A stretch of 64,000 nucleotides of DNA from Curtobacterium sp. Leaf183 (GCF_001424385.1 NZ_LMPO01000012.1:17037-81036); one strand, 5' to 3'. Shown: positions 26,406 through 34,766, counted from the stretch's first letter. Notes: generated by a model from the letters alone, not told the origin. Made by a program: numbers and translations.

Positions 26406-28053
26406 CGACCGCAGCACACCCACCGGGGCCGAGCCGGGCCTCCCGTCCGTCGACCACCGCGACCCCCTGCTGTCGGTCCGCGACCTGCGGGTCGCGTTCG
26501 GCGAGCGCGAGGTGCTGCACGGCGTCGACCTGGACGTCCGACGCGGCGAGCGCGTCGCCATCGTCGGCCAGTCCGGTTCCGGCAAGTCGACACTCATCGC
26601 GGCCGTGCTGCGGCTGCTGCCCGGAGCCGGACACATCACGGGCGGGTCGATCCACCTGGGGCCCGTCGACATCGGCACCGCGGACGAGTCCGTGATGCGC
26701 CCGGTGCGCGGCGGACGCATCGGGCTGGTGCCGCAGGACCCGTCGACGAACCTCAACCCGTCGATGCGGGTCGGCGCGCAGATCGCCGACACGCTCCGGG
26801 CCGGTGGGCTGCGCGGCCGGCGCGCGGTCCGCGAGCGGGTCGTTGCCCTGATGACCGAGGCCGGGATCCCCGAGGCCGGTCGGCGTGCGGACCAGTACCC
26901 GCACGAGTTCTCCGGCGGCATGCGGCAGCGCATCCTCATCGCGATCGCCCTGGCACGGCAACCCGAGCTGCTCATCGCGGACGAACCGACCAGCGCGCTC
27001 GACGTCACGGTGCAGCGGCAGATCCTCGACCACCTGCAGACCCTCGTCGACCAGCACGGCACCACGCTGCTGTTCGTCACGCACGACCTGGGTGTCGCAG
27101 CCGACCGGACCGACCGGATCGTGGTGATGCTCGACGGCGAGGTCGTCGAGCAGGGCGCTCCCGAGGCGATCCTCCGTGACCCGCAGCACGAGTACACCAA
27201 GCGGCTCATCGCGGCGGCCCCGGCACTGTCGGCCGCCTCCGCCGAGCCGACCGGTCACGGTGAGCCGGTCCTCGTCGTGTCGGACCTGGTCAAGGAGTAC
27301 AAGCTGCGCGGGCGCGGCGCGGGGACGCTCCGGGCATCGGACGGGGTCTCGTTCTCGGTGCGGCGGGGCACGACCACCGCCGTGGTGGGCGAGTCCGGAT
27401 CCGGCAAGACCACGGTCGCTCGGATCCTGCTCGGACTCGAGCTACCGACCTCCGGCACGGCGCTCATCGACGGCCACGCAATCGGGACGGCGCGCGGAGC
27501 CGAACGACGGGCGATCCGACGGCGCGTGCAGCCGGTGTTCCAGGACCCCTACGGGTCCCTCGACCCGACGTCGACCATCGAGCGGATCATCGACGAACCG
27601 CTGCGGGTGTTCGGCGTGGGTGACCGCGACACCCGGACCGAGCGGGTCGCGACGCTGCTCGACCAGGTCGCACTCCCGCGATCGGTCGCGCAGCTGCGGC
27701 CGAACGAGCTCTCCGGCGGGCAGCGGCAGCGCGTGGCCATCGCCCGTGCGCTCGCCCTCGAGCCCGAGGTGCTCATCCTCGACGAGGCGGTGTCGGCCCT
27801 CGACGTCCTGGTGCAGGAGCAGGTGTTGTCCCTGCTCGACGAGCTGCAGGACCGGCTCGGGCTGAGCTACCTGTTCATCACGCACGACCTCGGCGTGGTC
27901 CGGCGGATCGCCGACGACGTCGTGGTGATGCGGCGCGGCAGGGTCGTCGAACGGGGCTCGGTGCGGGCGGTGTTCGACGCACCGCGGGAGCAGTACACGC
28001 GCGACCTGCTCGAGGCGATCCCGGGCCGGGGTCTGACCGAGGCCGCCGCGTGA
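26389..28053 (+). CDS. Fused double ATPase of the peptide ABC transporter (DppD-DppF fusion)
   Basis: A 554-residue protein with two complete nucleotide-binding domains. Domain 1 has Walker A GQSGSGKST, signature FSGGMRQR and Walker B LLIADEP. Domain 2 has GESGSGKTT, LSGGQRQR and LILDEAVSALD. AGAGGAG precedes ATG 26389, inside the end of the GGT gene. The N-terminal 25 residues before the first strand include PGLPSVD, encoded by a 17-bp exact match to the arm of the intergenic repeat at 1215-1260. Powers the DppBC-type permeases. Confidence 0.94.
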   Translation: MPQDADDRSTPTGAEPGLPSVDHRDPLLSVRDLRVAFGEREVLHGVDLDVRRGERVAIVGQSGSGKSTLIAAVLRLLPGAGHITGGSIHLGPVDIGTADESVMRPVRGGRIGLVPQDPSTNLNPSMRVGAQIADTLRAGGLRGRRAVRERVVALMTEAGIPEAGRRADQYPHEFSGGMRQRILIAIALARQPELLIADEPTSALDVTVQRQILDHLQTLVDQHGTTLLFVTHDLGVAADRTDRIVVMLDGEVVEQGAPEAILRDPQHEYTKRLIAAAPALSAASAEPTGHGEPVLVVSDLVKEYKLRGRGAGTLRASDGVSFSVRRGTTTAVVGESGSGKTTVARILLGLELPTSGTALIDGHAIGTARGAERRAIRRRVQPVFQDPYGSLDPTSTIERIIDEPLRVFGVGDRDTRTERVATLLDQVALPRSVAQLRPNELSGGQRQRVAIARALALEPEVLILDEAVSALDVLVQEQVLSLLDELQDRLGLSYLFITHDLGVVRRIADDVVVMRRGRVVERGSVRAVFDAPREQYTRDLLEAIPGRGLTEAAA

Positions 28054-28132
28054 CGGACCTGCTCGACGCACTGCGTCGTCCCGGGGGCGGGCCGGGGCCT
28101 GGCACCGACCGCGGCGTGAGACGCTGTCCCAC

Positions 28133-28834
28133 GTGCTGAACGGTGGCGGGGTCCTCGACGCGATCCGTCGCGACATCGTGGCGGGTGCCCTGCAGCCGGG
28201 CACCCGTGTGACCGAGGCCTTCCTCGCGGAGCGCTACGGCGTCTCGCGGGTGCCCGTCCGCGAAGCCCTGCGCGGGCTCGAGGGCGAGGGCTTCGTGGTG
28301 TCCCGACCGAACGCCGGGTCCCGGATCGCCGAGATCCCCTTCGACGAGGCCGACGACCTGTTCGCCGTCCGCGAGTCGCTGGAGATCGCCACCGCGCGCC
28401 GCGCCGCCGTCCGTGCGCGCACCCTGTTCGACGCCGACGCCCCGCCCGAGGACTGGTGGCGTGTCCGACGCGAGCTCGGGACGGTGCTCGACGCGGGTGA
28501 CGCCGCCGTCGAGCGCGACGAACTCGACCTGCTCGTCGAGCTCAACGAGCGCTTCCACTTCCTGGTCGCCGAGCTGTCGGGGAGCACCACGCTCGCGACC
28601 CTGCTCGTGCAACTGTCCCGGAAGATCGAGTGGCTGTACGCGCTCGACACCGCGTCGCGCGGCAAGCGGCTGTGGCCGGACCACCGCCGGATCCTGGCTG
28701 CGATCGACGCCGGCGACGTCGAGCAGGCCGCGGAGCGCATGGGGTGGCACGTCCGCGAGAGCCGCATCGGGTACGCCGCCCGGTCGTCGTCGAACCGGGC
28801 CGCCGAGCTGCGGTCAGTCGCCCCGACGGCCTGA
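28133..28834 (+). CDS. GntR family regulator (FCD subfamily)
   Basis: A 233-residue repressor. The winged helix is TEAFLAERYGVSRVPVREALRGLEGEGFV (about residues 27-55), followed by an all-helical FCD effector domain with metal-type His/Asp residues (FHFLVAELSG, WPDHRRILAAI). GTG 28133 is the only start after an in-frame TGA. GACGCT lies 13 nt upstream, so it may also have its own leaderless promoter. It is last in the peptide/GGT cluster and is the likely binder of the palindromes at 20921 and 20946. Confidence 0.9.
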   Translation: MLNGGGVLDAIRRDIVAGALQPGTRVTEAFLAERYGVSRVPVREALRGLEGEGFVVSRPNAGSRIAEIPFDEADDLFAVRESLEIATARRAAVRARTLFDADAPPEDWWRVRRELGTVLDAGDAAVERDELDLLVELNERFHFLVAELSGSTTLATLLVQLSRKIEWLYALDTASRGKRLWPDHRRILAAIDAGDVEQAAERMGWHVRESRIGYAARSSSNRAAELRSVAPTA

Positions 28835-28862
28835 ACCGGAGGGCGGCGGGAAGGCAGGAACG

Positions 28863-30023
28863 TCAGCGGAACTGCAGGACCGTCAGCGGGTCGACCAGGT
28901 TCCCGTTCACCCGCGTCTCGACGTGCACGTGCGGCCCGGTCGACTGGCCGGTGTTGCCCGACTTCGCGATCTCCTGCTCGGCACCGACCGTCTGGCCCGT
29001 CGTCACCTCGATCTTGCTGAGGTGCGCCGTCAGCACGGTCGTCACGCCGTAGGTCACCACGACGTAGTTGCCGTAGGACGGGTCGTTCGCGACGGTCTTC
29101 GTGACGGTGCCGGGACCGGACGAGTACACCGGCGTCCCGATCGGCACGGCGGCGTCGGTGCCCTGGTGGTAGCGCGGGACGTGCCCGGCGCCGCGGTCGT
29201 CGCCGTAGCGGCCGCTGATGACGCGGCTGACGACCGGCCACTGCATCGTGCTGATCGGCTTGGCGGACCAGACCCTGGTGCCGGCCTTGCCGTAGAGCAC
29301 GATGTTGCCGTCGACCTGCAGGAGCAGCTGTCCGCCACCGGCCCGGTAGGTCTTGGTCGACCAGATCGCCTTGCGGTCGGCGCGGTAGACGACCAGGTTG
29401 CCGTCCGCCTGCACCGCGGTCCAGGCCCCCGGGTTCCGGTAGGTCCTCGTCGACCACGTCGCCCGGCCGTTCGTGTACTGCACCAGGTTGCCGTCGGCCT
29501 GCATCGTCAGCACGCGTGAGGTGCTGGCGTCCGTGCGGAGCGTCGTGCCCGCGGTCAGGACGGTGCCAGCGGGGACCCGGCTCTGGAACGACGCGATCTG
29601 CCAGCGCACGGCACCCGCGGTGTCCGTCGTGCGCATCGACCCGTCCGCTTCGACCGAGAAGCCCATCGACGTGTACCCGTTCGGACCCCACTTGGCGAAG
29701 ATGACGCCGTTCATCGTGAGCACCAGGTAGCCGTCCTTGCGCGCCACCGCGACGGCCCCGGGCTTGTTCGCGGTGTTCGATGCCCACATGACGACGTTCC
29801 CGATCCCGTACTCGACCAGGTTGCCGTCGCCCTGCATGACCACGCGGTACTGCCCGTTCGGACTCGTCACCGAGTCACCGGGGTAGAGCTTCGAGCCGGC
29901 GGGCAGCAGTGCCGTGTAGGTGGCTGCCTGCGCCGGTGCCGCGACGACGAGCGCGCCGGCGAGGGCGATCGCCACCGCGGTGACGGCGGTGACGGTCCTG
30001 GTCCAGATGTGGGTCCTGCGCAT
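28863..30023 (-). CDS. Secreted tandem mannose-lectin / M23 peptidase fusion
   Basis: A 386-residue protein. The Sec signal peptide is cleaved after AQA (about residue 33). Residues 35-260 form two bulb-type (monocot mannose-binding, beta-prism II) lectin domains of three lobes each. The sugar motif QxDxNxVxY is intact four times, with the conserved Gln at 64, 175, 205 and 236. Two lobes are degenerate (KDGYLVL near 100, EADGSM near 127). Residues 262-386 are an M23/LytM endopeptidase with zinc ligands His286 and Asp290 (HQGTD) and His367 (HVH). AGGGGA precedes the ATG. It probably binds mannosylated glycan and cuts peptidoglycan cross-bridges. Whether it remodels the producer's own wall or attacks rivals is open. 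Confidence 0.9.
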   Translation of the reverse strand: MRRTHIWTRTVTAVTAVAIALAGALVVAAPAQAATYTALLPAGSKLYPGDSVTSPNGQYRVVMQGDGNLVEYGIGNVVMWASNTANKPGAVAVARKDGYLVLTMNGVIFAKWGPNGYTSMGFSVEADGSMRTTDTAGAVRWQIASFQSRVPAGTVLTAGTTLRTDASTSRVLTMQADGNLVQYTNGRATWSTRTYRNPGAWTAVQADGNLVVYRADRKAIWSTKTYRAGGGQLLLQVDGNIVLYGKAGTRVWSAKPISTMQWPVVSRVISGRYGDDRGAGHVPRYHQGTDAAVPIGTPVYSSGPGTVTKTVANDPSYGNYVVVTYGVTTVLTAHLSKIEVTTGQTVGAEQEIAKSGNTGQSTGPHVHVETRVNGNLVDPLTVLQFR

Positions 30024-30184
30024 GGTTCCCCTGCTCCCGCGGAGAACGGCGCGGGCCGCCGACCCGGTGCGGGTCGTTGGCAGCGCGCCCTGTTCGCGCT
30101 GCCGAACGATCGTCACAAGTGCCGACGGCGCGACACAGCCCCAGTTGCGGGGGTGGTCCGGAGGCTCCTGACGTGCAGGAGGGG
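30024..30184. terminator. Gap with a weak hairpin behind the alcohol dehydrogenase
   Basis: This 161-bp gap carries the upstream region of the lectin-peptidase gene. CTCCTG/CAGGAG at 30165-30170 and 30176-30181 form a 6-bp hairpin a few bases after the dehydrogenase stop, a weak terminator at best. Read-through into the lectin gene is possible. I see no clear -35/-10 pair. Confidence 0.35.
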
Positions 30185-31228
30185 TCAGGCCGAGGGGACC
30201 ACGACCGCCCGGCCGGACAGTTCGCCGGCCTCGAGGTTCCGGTACGCCTCGAGCGCGTCGTCCATCGAGTACCGCTCGACGTCCGGCACGATCTGCCCCG
30301 CGCGGTACATCGCGACGACCTCGTGCAGGTCTTCGATCGTCCCCCAGTAGGTGTTCGTGATCGTCGACTCGTACGGCGTCGAGAAGAAGTTCCACTCCGT
30401 GGTGCCGCCCGCGATCCCGACCACCGTGAAGCGTCCGCCCACGGCCATCGACGCCTGCGCGACCCGGATCGTGGGTGCCGCCCCGACGAAGTCGAACGCC
30501 GCGTCGACGCCCCGGCCACCGGTGACCTCGCGGATGCGGTCCGCCTGGTCGGGACCGCCGGGGACGGTGACCGCGCCGCGCTCGGCAGCGCGGTCCATCG
30601 CGTCCTGCTTCATGTCGGTCGCGATGACCGTCGCGCCGGTCAGTGCCGTCAGGATCTGCACGGCGATCTGGCCGAGGCCGCCGAGGCCGACGACCAGGGC
30701 GAAGCGTCCGCCCCCGGCCAGGTTCGGCAGGGCGTTCTTGATCGCGTGGTACGGCGTCAGGCCGGCGTCGCTGAGGGGTGCGGCGGCGATCGGGTCCGCG
30801 TCGCCGAGCGGCACGAGGTTGCGCGCCGGGACGGTCACGTACTCGGCCATGCCGCCGTCGCGCCCCAGGCCGATGCCCGCCGCCGGGTTGGTGGCGGCGT
30901 TCACGCAGTAGGTGTCCTGCCCCTTCGAGCAGAAGGTGCAGTGGCCGCACCCGGTCGGGCCGTAGACCAGGTAGGCGTCGCCCTCGGTGAAGCCCGTCAC
31001 ACCGTCCCCGACGGACTCGACCCACCCGGAGTTCTCGTGCCCCAGGGTGAACGCGGGCGCCTGCGCACCGGGCTGTCCCTGCTGGAACTCGCGGTACACG
31101 GCGACGTCGGAGTGGCAGGCGCCGGCTCCGGCGACCCGCAGCAGGACCTCACCAGGACCGGGTGTCGGCTTCGGGACCTCGGTCAGGGAGGGGAAGGTCT
31201 GGTACTGCTCGAAGACGACTGCACGCAT
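30185..31228 (-). CDS. NAD(P)-dependent zinc alcohol dehydrogenase
   Basis: A 347-residue MDR enzyme. Catalytic zinc residues are in GACHSDVAVY and LGHENSG. The structural zinc cysteines are in CGHCTFCSKGQDTYC and the Rossmann motif is VGLGGLGQIAVQ. GRDGGMAEYV and DAGLTPYHAI are typical of bacterial medium-chain alcohol dehydrogenases. ATG 31228 is chosen over the ATG at 31255 because TAGTTT lies 13 nt upstream (leaderless). It is divergent from osmC, so both may answer to oxidative or electrophile stress. Confidence 0.92.
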   Translation of the reverse strand: MRAVVFEQYQTFPSLTEVPKPTPGPGEVLLRVAGAGACHSDVAVYREFQQGQPGAQAPAFTLGHENSGWVESVGDGVTGFTEGDAYLVYGPTGCGHCTFCSKGQDTYCVNAATNPAAGIGLGRDGGMAEYVTVPARNLVPLGDADPIAAAPLSDAGLTPYHAIKNALPNLAGGGRFALVVGLGGLGQIAVQILTALTGATVIATDMKQDAMDRAAERGAVTVPGGPDQADRIREVTGGRGVDAAFDFVGAAPTIRVAQASMAVGGRFTVVGIAGGTTEWNFFSTPYESTITNTYWGTIEDLHEVVAMYRAGQIVPDVERYSMDDALEAYRNLEAGELSGRAVVVPSA

Positions 31229-31235
31229 GCCCGCA

Positions 31236-31241
31236 AAACTA
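31236..31241 (-). promoter_or_regulatory. -10 box TAGTTT, leaderless dehydrogenase gene
   Basis: TAGTTT on the minus strand starts 13 nt before ATG 31228. Confidence 0.5.
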
Positions 31242-31339
31242 CACCTGTCGTTCACTCCGAGGCGTGCGGAGACCGGACAGGGACGCGTCGGCCGGGCCGG
31301 GGTCGTCGCGAGCCTGCGTCTTCACCGAGAGCGGGTTGC

Positions 31340-31355
31340 GAGAACGGTCGTTCTC
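31340..31355. promoter_or_regulatory. LexA-like palindrome upstream of osmC
   Basis: GAGAACGGTCGTTCTC contains GAAC-N4-GTTC, the core of the Gram-positive SOS box, within a 16-bp palindrome (7-bp arms, 2-bp centre). TTGACT, a consensus-like -35, follows at 31359-31364 and leads into the osmC-family gene. A different repressor could use the same symmetry. Confidence 0.5.
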
Positions 31356-31413
31356 CGATTGACTCGGCTCTGGCGAGGCCGATCGGCCGCACCCCCACGA
31401 CGAAAGGAACGGC

Positions 31414-31854
31414 ATGCCCACGCGCACCGCACGTACCGCCTGGAACGGTGGCCTGAACGACGGCTCCGGCCAGGTCGAACTCTCCAGCTCGAAGGTCGGC
31501 ACCTACGACGTGTCGTTCCCGAAGCGCGCTGCCGAGGACGCGAACGGCACCACCAGCCCCGAGGAACTCATCGCCGCAGCGCACTCCGCCTGCTACGCGA
31601 TGCAGTTCTCCGCGGTCCTCGGCGAAGCCGGCGGCACCGTCGAGGCCCTCGACGTCAAGGCCGACGTCTCGCTCGGCCCCGACAGCGCCGGCGGGTTCAA
31701 GCTCACCGGCATCGTGCTGACCGTCCACGGCGAGGTCTCCGGGATCGACGAGGCAGCCTTCCAGAAGGCCGCCGAGGACGCCAAGGCGACCTGCCCCGTC
31801 AGCAAGGCGCTCACCGGTGTCGACATCTCGCTGAACGCGACGTTCGAGCAGTAG
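31414..31854 (+). CDS. OsmC family peroxiredoxin
   Basis: A 146-residue protein of the OsmC/Ohr fold. The two redox cysteines are Cys60 (AAHSACYAM) and Cys127 (AKATCPVSKAL). TTSPEELIAAAHSAC is the strand-helix signature. It reduces organic hydroperoxides at a dimer interface with thiol help. AAAGGAA lies 6 nt before the ATG. A palindrome of the LexA type sits in its promoter region. Strong hairpin terminator immediately behind. Confidence 0.93.
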   Translation: MPTRTARTAWNGGLNDGSGQVELSSSKVGTYDVSFPKRAAEDANGTTSPEELIAAAHSACYAMQFSAVLGEAGGTVEALDVKADVSLGPDSAGGFKLTGIVLTVHGEVSGIDEAAFQKAAEDAKATCPVSKALTGVDISLNATFEQ

Positions 31855-31866
31855 TCGTCACCACCT

Positions 31867-31914
31867 GACGGACAGGAGGCGCGGTGCCGGCTGGCACCGC
31901 GCCTCCTGTCCGTC
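31867..31914. terminator. Perfect 22-bp-arm hairpin terminator
   Basis: Both arms are exact reverse complements (left arm GACGGACAGGAGGCGCGGTG then CC; loop GGCT), 13 nt after the osmC stop. It differs from the hairpin at 1215-1260 by paired changes only (CAGG for CGGG, GCGCGG for GCCCGG). The stem is therefore conserved while the sequence drifts. Confidence 0.85.
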
Positions 31915-31920
31915 TCTCAG

Positions 31921-31926
31921 TACCCT
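31921..31926 (+). promoter_or_regulatory. -10 box TACCCT, leaderless small membrane protein
   Basis: TACCCT starts 13 nt before the ATG at 31934, directly after the preceding hairpin. Confidence 0.5.
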
Positions 31927-31933
31927 CGAGAGC

Positions 31934-32188
31934 ATGACGGCCCGCCCCCGCACCTGGACCCACGTGACGCTGTGGCTCGGCCTGGCGGCCGTCGTCGCCG
32001 GCGTGGTCGTGGCGGCCACCACGCCACGCCCCTCGTCCGGCTGGTACGCGTACGCCCCGCTGTCCGACTATGCGTTCGTCGCGGGCACCATCGACTGGCA
32101 GCTGTGGACCGGTGTCGGCCTCGCCGTTGCCGGAGCAGTCGCCGCCGCCTTCGCTGCCGGACGCCTCAGCGTCCGTCGCCCGCGCTGA
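31934..32188 (+). CDS. Small two-helix membrane protein of unknown function
   Basis: An 84-residue protein I do not recognise. Two hydrophobic segments (about residues 10-28 and 55-76) flank an outside loop containing SSGWYAYAPLSDYAFV, and it ends RLSVRRPR. The loop pattern is typical of a small-membrane-protein group found in Microbacteriaceae. Its last 23 bp overlap the 3' end of the convergent kinase-like gene. Confidence 0.65.
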   Translation: MTARPRTWTHVTLWLGLAAVVAGVVVAATTPRPSSGWYAYAPLSDYAFVAGTIDWQLWTGVGLAVAGAVAAAFAAGRLSVRRPR

Positions 32189-32870
32189 GCCGGGCATCCG
32201 CCGCGGCGAGCGCCGCGCGCATCCGCTCCGCCTCGCCAGCGGCCCACCCGCCGGAGCCGGCCAGCGGCAGCTCCGTCATGAACCGTCGACGGTCCGCGGG
32301 GAAGGCCCGGACGACGCGGTCCGGGTCCTCGAGCACCGTGCGGTACAGGTCCGGTCCGTCCGCGTAGTAGGGGTCGGTCAGCACGAGGCGGCCGTCGGCA
32401 CCCCGCATCACGTTCGCCGGGTTGTCGTCGAGTGGGCCCCACCACGGCTGCTCGGCAGCACCGCGGGCGTGGACCTGGTGGAGGTGGTGTGCGAGCGCTC
32501 CGACCGCGGGCGAACCGACCACGACCGACGCCAGGAACGTGGCCGCCTCGGCCTCCGGCACCGGTGACAACGGCTCCATCAGGATCAGGTCACCACCGCC
32601 GTCGAGGACCCGGTGGGCGAACAGCGCCGGCACCTGCCCGGTGTCGGACGCGATCCGGTAGAGCATCGCCGCGTACGGCCCCGCGGGGTCGAACGGACTG
32701 ATCCGCGCGACGACAACGCCGTCCGGTGACCGGAGCGCCCAGGCCCAGTCGCCCACCCCGGACGGCGTCCACCCGACCGCGCGCAGGAGCGCGTCCACGT
32801 CGAGGTGGGTGGCCCCGGGAGCGAGATCGGCCAGCAGCGCGCGGGCGGTGTCCCGCGACGTCGACGTCAT
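32166..32870 (-). CDS. APH-like kinase-fold hypothetical protein
   Basis: A 234-residue protein. A possible nucleotide-binding strand WAWALRSPDGVVVARISPFD is followed by a hinge-like ILMEPLSPVPEAE. PWWGPLDDNPANVMRGADG and LVLTDPYYAD are reminiscent of the catalytic and metal loops of aminoglycoside/choline kinases, but the normal HGDLxxxN is not present. It may be a divergent small-molecule kinase or a non-catalytic relative. TAGCGT lies 13 nt before ATG 32870 (leaderless). Confidence 0.55.
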   Translation of the reverse strand: MTSTSRDTARALLADLAPGATHLDVDALLRAVGWTPSGVGDWAWALRSPDGVVVARISPFDPAGPYAAMLYRIASDTGQVPALFAHRVLDGGGDLILMEPLSPVPEAEAATFLASVVVGSPAVGALAHHLHQVHARGAAEQPWWGPLDDNPANVMRGADGRLVLTDPYYADGPDLYRTVLEDPDRVVRAFPADRRRFMTELPLAGSGGWAAGEAERMRAALAAADARLSAGDGR

Positions 32871-32877
32871 GCCGGCC

Positions 32878-32883
32878 ACGCTA
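32878..32883 (-). promoter_or_regulatory. -10 box TAGCGT, leaderless kinase-like gene
   Basis: TAGCGT on the minus strand starts 13 nt before ATG 32870. Confidence 0.45.
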
Positions 32884-32940
32884 GCCGAGCGTCCAGCGCG
32901 CGTGGAGGACGCGGTGGCGGGCGCCAGGCACAATGGCGTG

Positions 32941-34458
32941 ATGCCCGATCCGCTCCAGCCAGCACCCCGGACGGGCCGCCCCCCTCGTCCACCGCACCGC
33001 CCGCGCGCCCGCAGCGTCGCGCAGCACGACCTGCGGGACATCCGCGCGCGGCTCCGGGGCTCGATCTACGAGCACGTCGAGCCGGACCGCCAGGCCGCCG
33101 CCCAGTACACGGCGGTGCAGATCGTCGACTTCTGCCTCGACGTCGCCGAGGTGATGCTCGCCTCGGGTGCCGACACGCGCAGCGTCGAGATCGCGCTGGT
33201 CGCCGTGGCGACGAAGTGGAACCTGGCGCCGCTCGAACTCGACTTCTCGGGCAGCTCCGTGACGATCCAGTACGCCCCTGCCGAGGGCCCGGCGCTGGTC
33301 AAGATACGCACGGTGCGGTCGGACGGGTCGGACCTCAACCGGCTGGCGTGGGCGAACCAGATCGTCGACGACGTCATCCACGACGAGCGCGACATGACCT
33401 CGGCGGTCAGCGCCCTGGTCGCCGTGCTGCGGATGCCGTCACGGTGGCCGACGTGGGTCGCCGACGTCGGGCTCTCGGTCCTCGGCACCTCGGTGGCGAT
33501 GCAGGCCGGTGGCGGGTGGCGCGCCGGGGTCGGCGCCTTCGTGCTCATGCTGGGGATCATCGTGTCCGGGCGTTGGTTGACCGGCCGCGGCTACCCCCAG
33601 TTCTTCGTCTCCGGAGCGCAGGGAGCCGTCGCGTCGGTGATCGGCACGCTCGCGATCGGCGCCGGGGTGCTGCAGCCCGCGGGCGCCGCAACGATGGTCG
33701 CCGCGCTGGTGGTGCTGCTCCTGCCGCACGTGGCGCTGGTCACCTGGGCACAGGACGCGATCTCCGGGTTCCGGGCGATGGCCGTGGCCCGGGCGTTCTA
33801 CATCGGGCTGGTGATCGCCGCCATCGTGGTCGGGGTGCCCGCGGGGATCGCGCTGACGAAGTGGCTGCACCTCGAGGTGGACCCGTCGGGCATCGTCACG
33901 CAGACCCTGCCGCTCTGGGCGTCCCTGTCGTTGACGGTGGTGTCCGCGGCGGCGAACTGCTTCGTCCAGCAGGCCAGCGCCCGCGTCATCCCCGTGGCCG
34001 TCGTGTTCTCGGTCGCTGCCGGGGCGTCACTCTGGGGACTCCGGCAGCTCGGACTCCCGCTGCTCGGCGCGACGTTCCTCGCCGCGGTGTTGCTCGGTGT
34101 CCTGTCGACCTACGCCGCGGTCCGGATGCGGACGGCGGTGTCGGCGATCTCGGTCCCGGCGTTCTGCGGCGCACTGCTGCCCGGTGTCGCGGTGTCCAAC
34201 GCGCTGCTGAACTTCATGTCCGGGACCTCGAGCGCTGCACTCGACTTCGTCGCCGCGGTGTCCGTCGCGCTCGGCATCGGCGCCGGTCTCGTGCTCGGCG
34301 GCCTCTTCGCGACCCCGGGGGCCCGGCGTGCACTCCGGCGGACCCGTCGGGTCGTGGTGCACTCGGTCCACAGCGACACCACCGCACTGCGGGTCATCCG
34401 GGACAGCGGGTACGACCCGGGCAACGGGACCGTCCCGCGACTCCCCCGGACGCACTGA
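32941..34458 (+). CDS. Threonine/serine exporter family protein (ThrE)
   Basis: A 505-residue membrane protein. A hydrophilic N-terminus of about 50 residues is followed by the ThrE domain with its hydrolase-like motif (QIVDFCLDVAEVMLASGADT, then LDFSGSSVTIQY) and five helices. A second ThrE-type membrane domain (about residues 315-450) matches the two-domain form known from Corynebacterium ThrE. It exports Thr, Ser or similar small amino acids. CACAAT lies 12 nt before ATG 32941; a GTG at 32938 is also in frame. Confidence 0.9.
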   Translation: MPDPLQPAPRTGRPPRPPHRPRARSVAQHDLRDIRARLRGSIYEHVEPDRQAAAQYTAVQIVDFCLDVAEVMLASGADTRSVEIALVAVATKWNLAPLELDFSGSSVTIQYAPAEGPALVKIRTVRSDGSDLNRLAWANQIVDDVIHDERDMTSAVSALVAVLRMPSRWPTWVADVGLSVLGTSVAMQAGGGWRAGVGAFVLMLGIIVSGRWLTGRGYPQFFVSGAQGAVASVIGTLAIGAGVLQPAGAATMVAALVVLLLPHVALVTWAQDAISGFRAMAVARAFYIGLVIAAIVVGVPAGIALTKWLHLEVDPSGIVTQTLPLWASLSLTVVSAAANCFVQQASARVIPVAVVFSVAAGASLWGLRQLGLPLLGATFLAAVLLGVLSTYAAVRMRTAVSAISVPAFCGALLPGVAVSNALLNFMSGTSSAALDFVAAVSVALGIGAGLVLGGLFATPGARRALRRTRRVVVHSVHSDTTALRVIRDSGYDPGNGTVPRLPRTH

Positions 34459-34482
34459 GCGCCCGAGGGGTCACGGTGCCCG

Positions 34483-34677
34483 TCAGCTCGCGTCGGAGAC
34501 GGCGCTCGAGACGGCGGTCGGGGCGTCGTACTCGCCGTCCGGGATGCCCTTGAGCGCGTCCAGGACGTCGCCCTCAGCACCCTGCTGCTCGGCGGTCGAC
34601 ACGATGTCGTCCTTCGAGGCGGGGTAGTCGATGCCGCTCAGGTACTTCTGGATCTGGATCGGGTTCGGCGTTGCCAT
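34483..34677 (-). CDS. DUF2795 domain protein
   Basis: A 64-residue soluble protein that is almost entirely one DUF2795 domain (begins MATPNPIQIQKYLSGIDYP, with DVLDALKGIPDGEYDAPTAV). The function of the family is unknown, although the helical fold and frequent stress association suggest a small regulatory or DNA-associated role. AGGAG lies 6 nt before the ATG. It stands alone between convergent ThrE and a TetR gene. Confidence 0.9.
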   Translation of the reverse strand: MATPNPIQIQKYLSGIDYPASKDDIVSTAEQQGAEGDVLDALKGIPDGEYDAPTAVSSAVSDAS

Positions 34678-34766
34678 GGGGGCTCCTCGTTCGGTGGACC
34701 ACCAGGACTACGCGAGCGGGTCTCGGCGACGGTCCAGCGTCGCGTTCCGCGGCCAGCGGGACCGCG

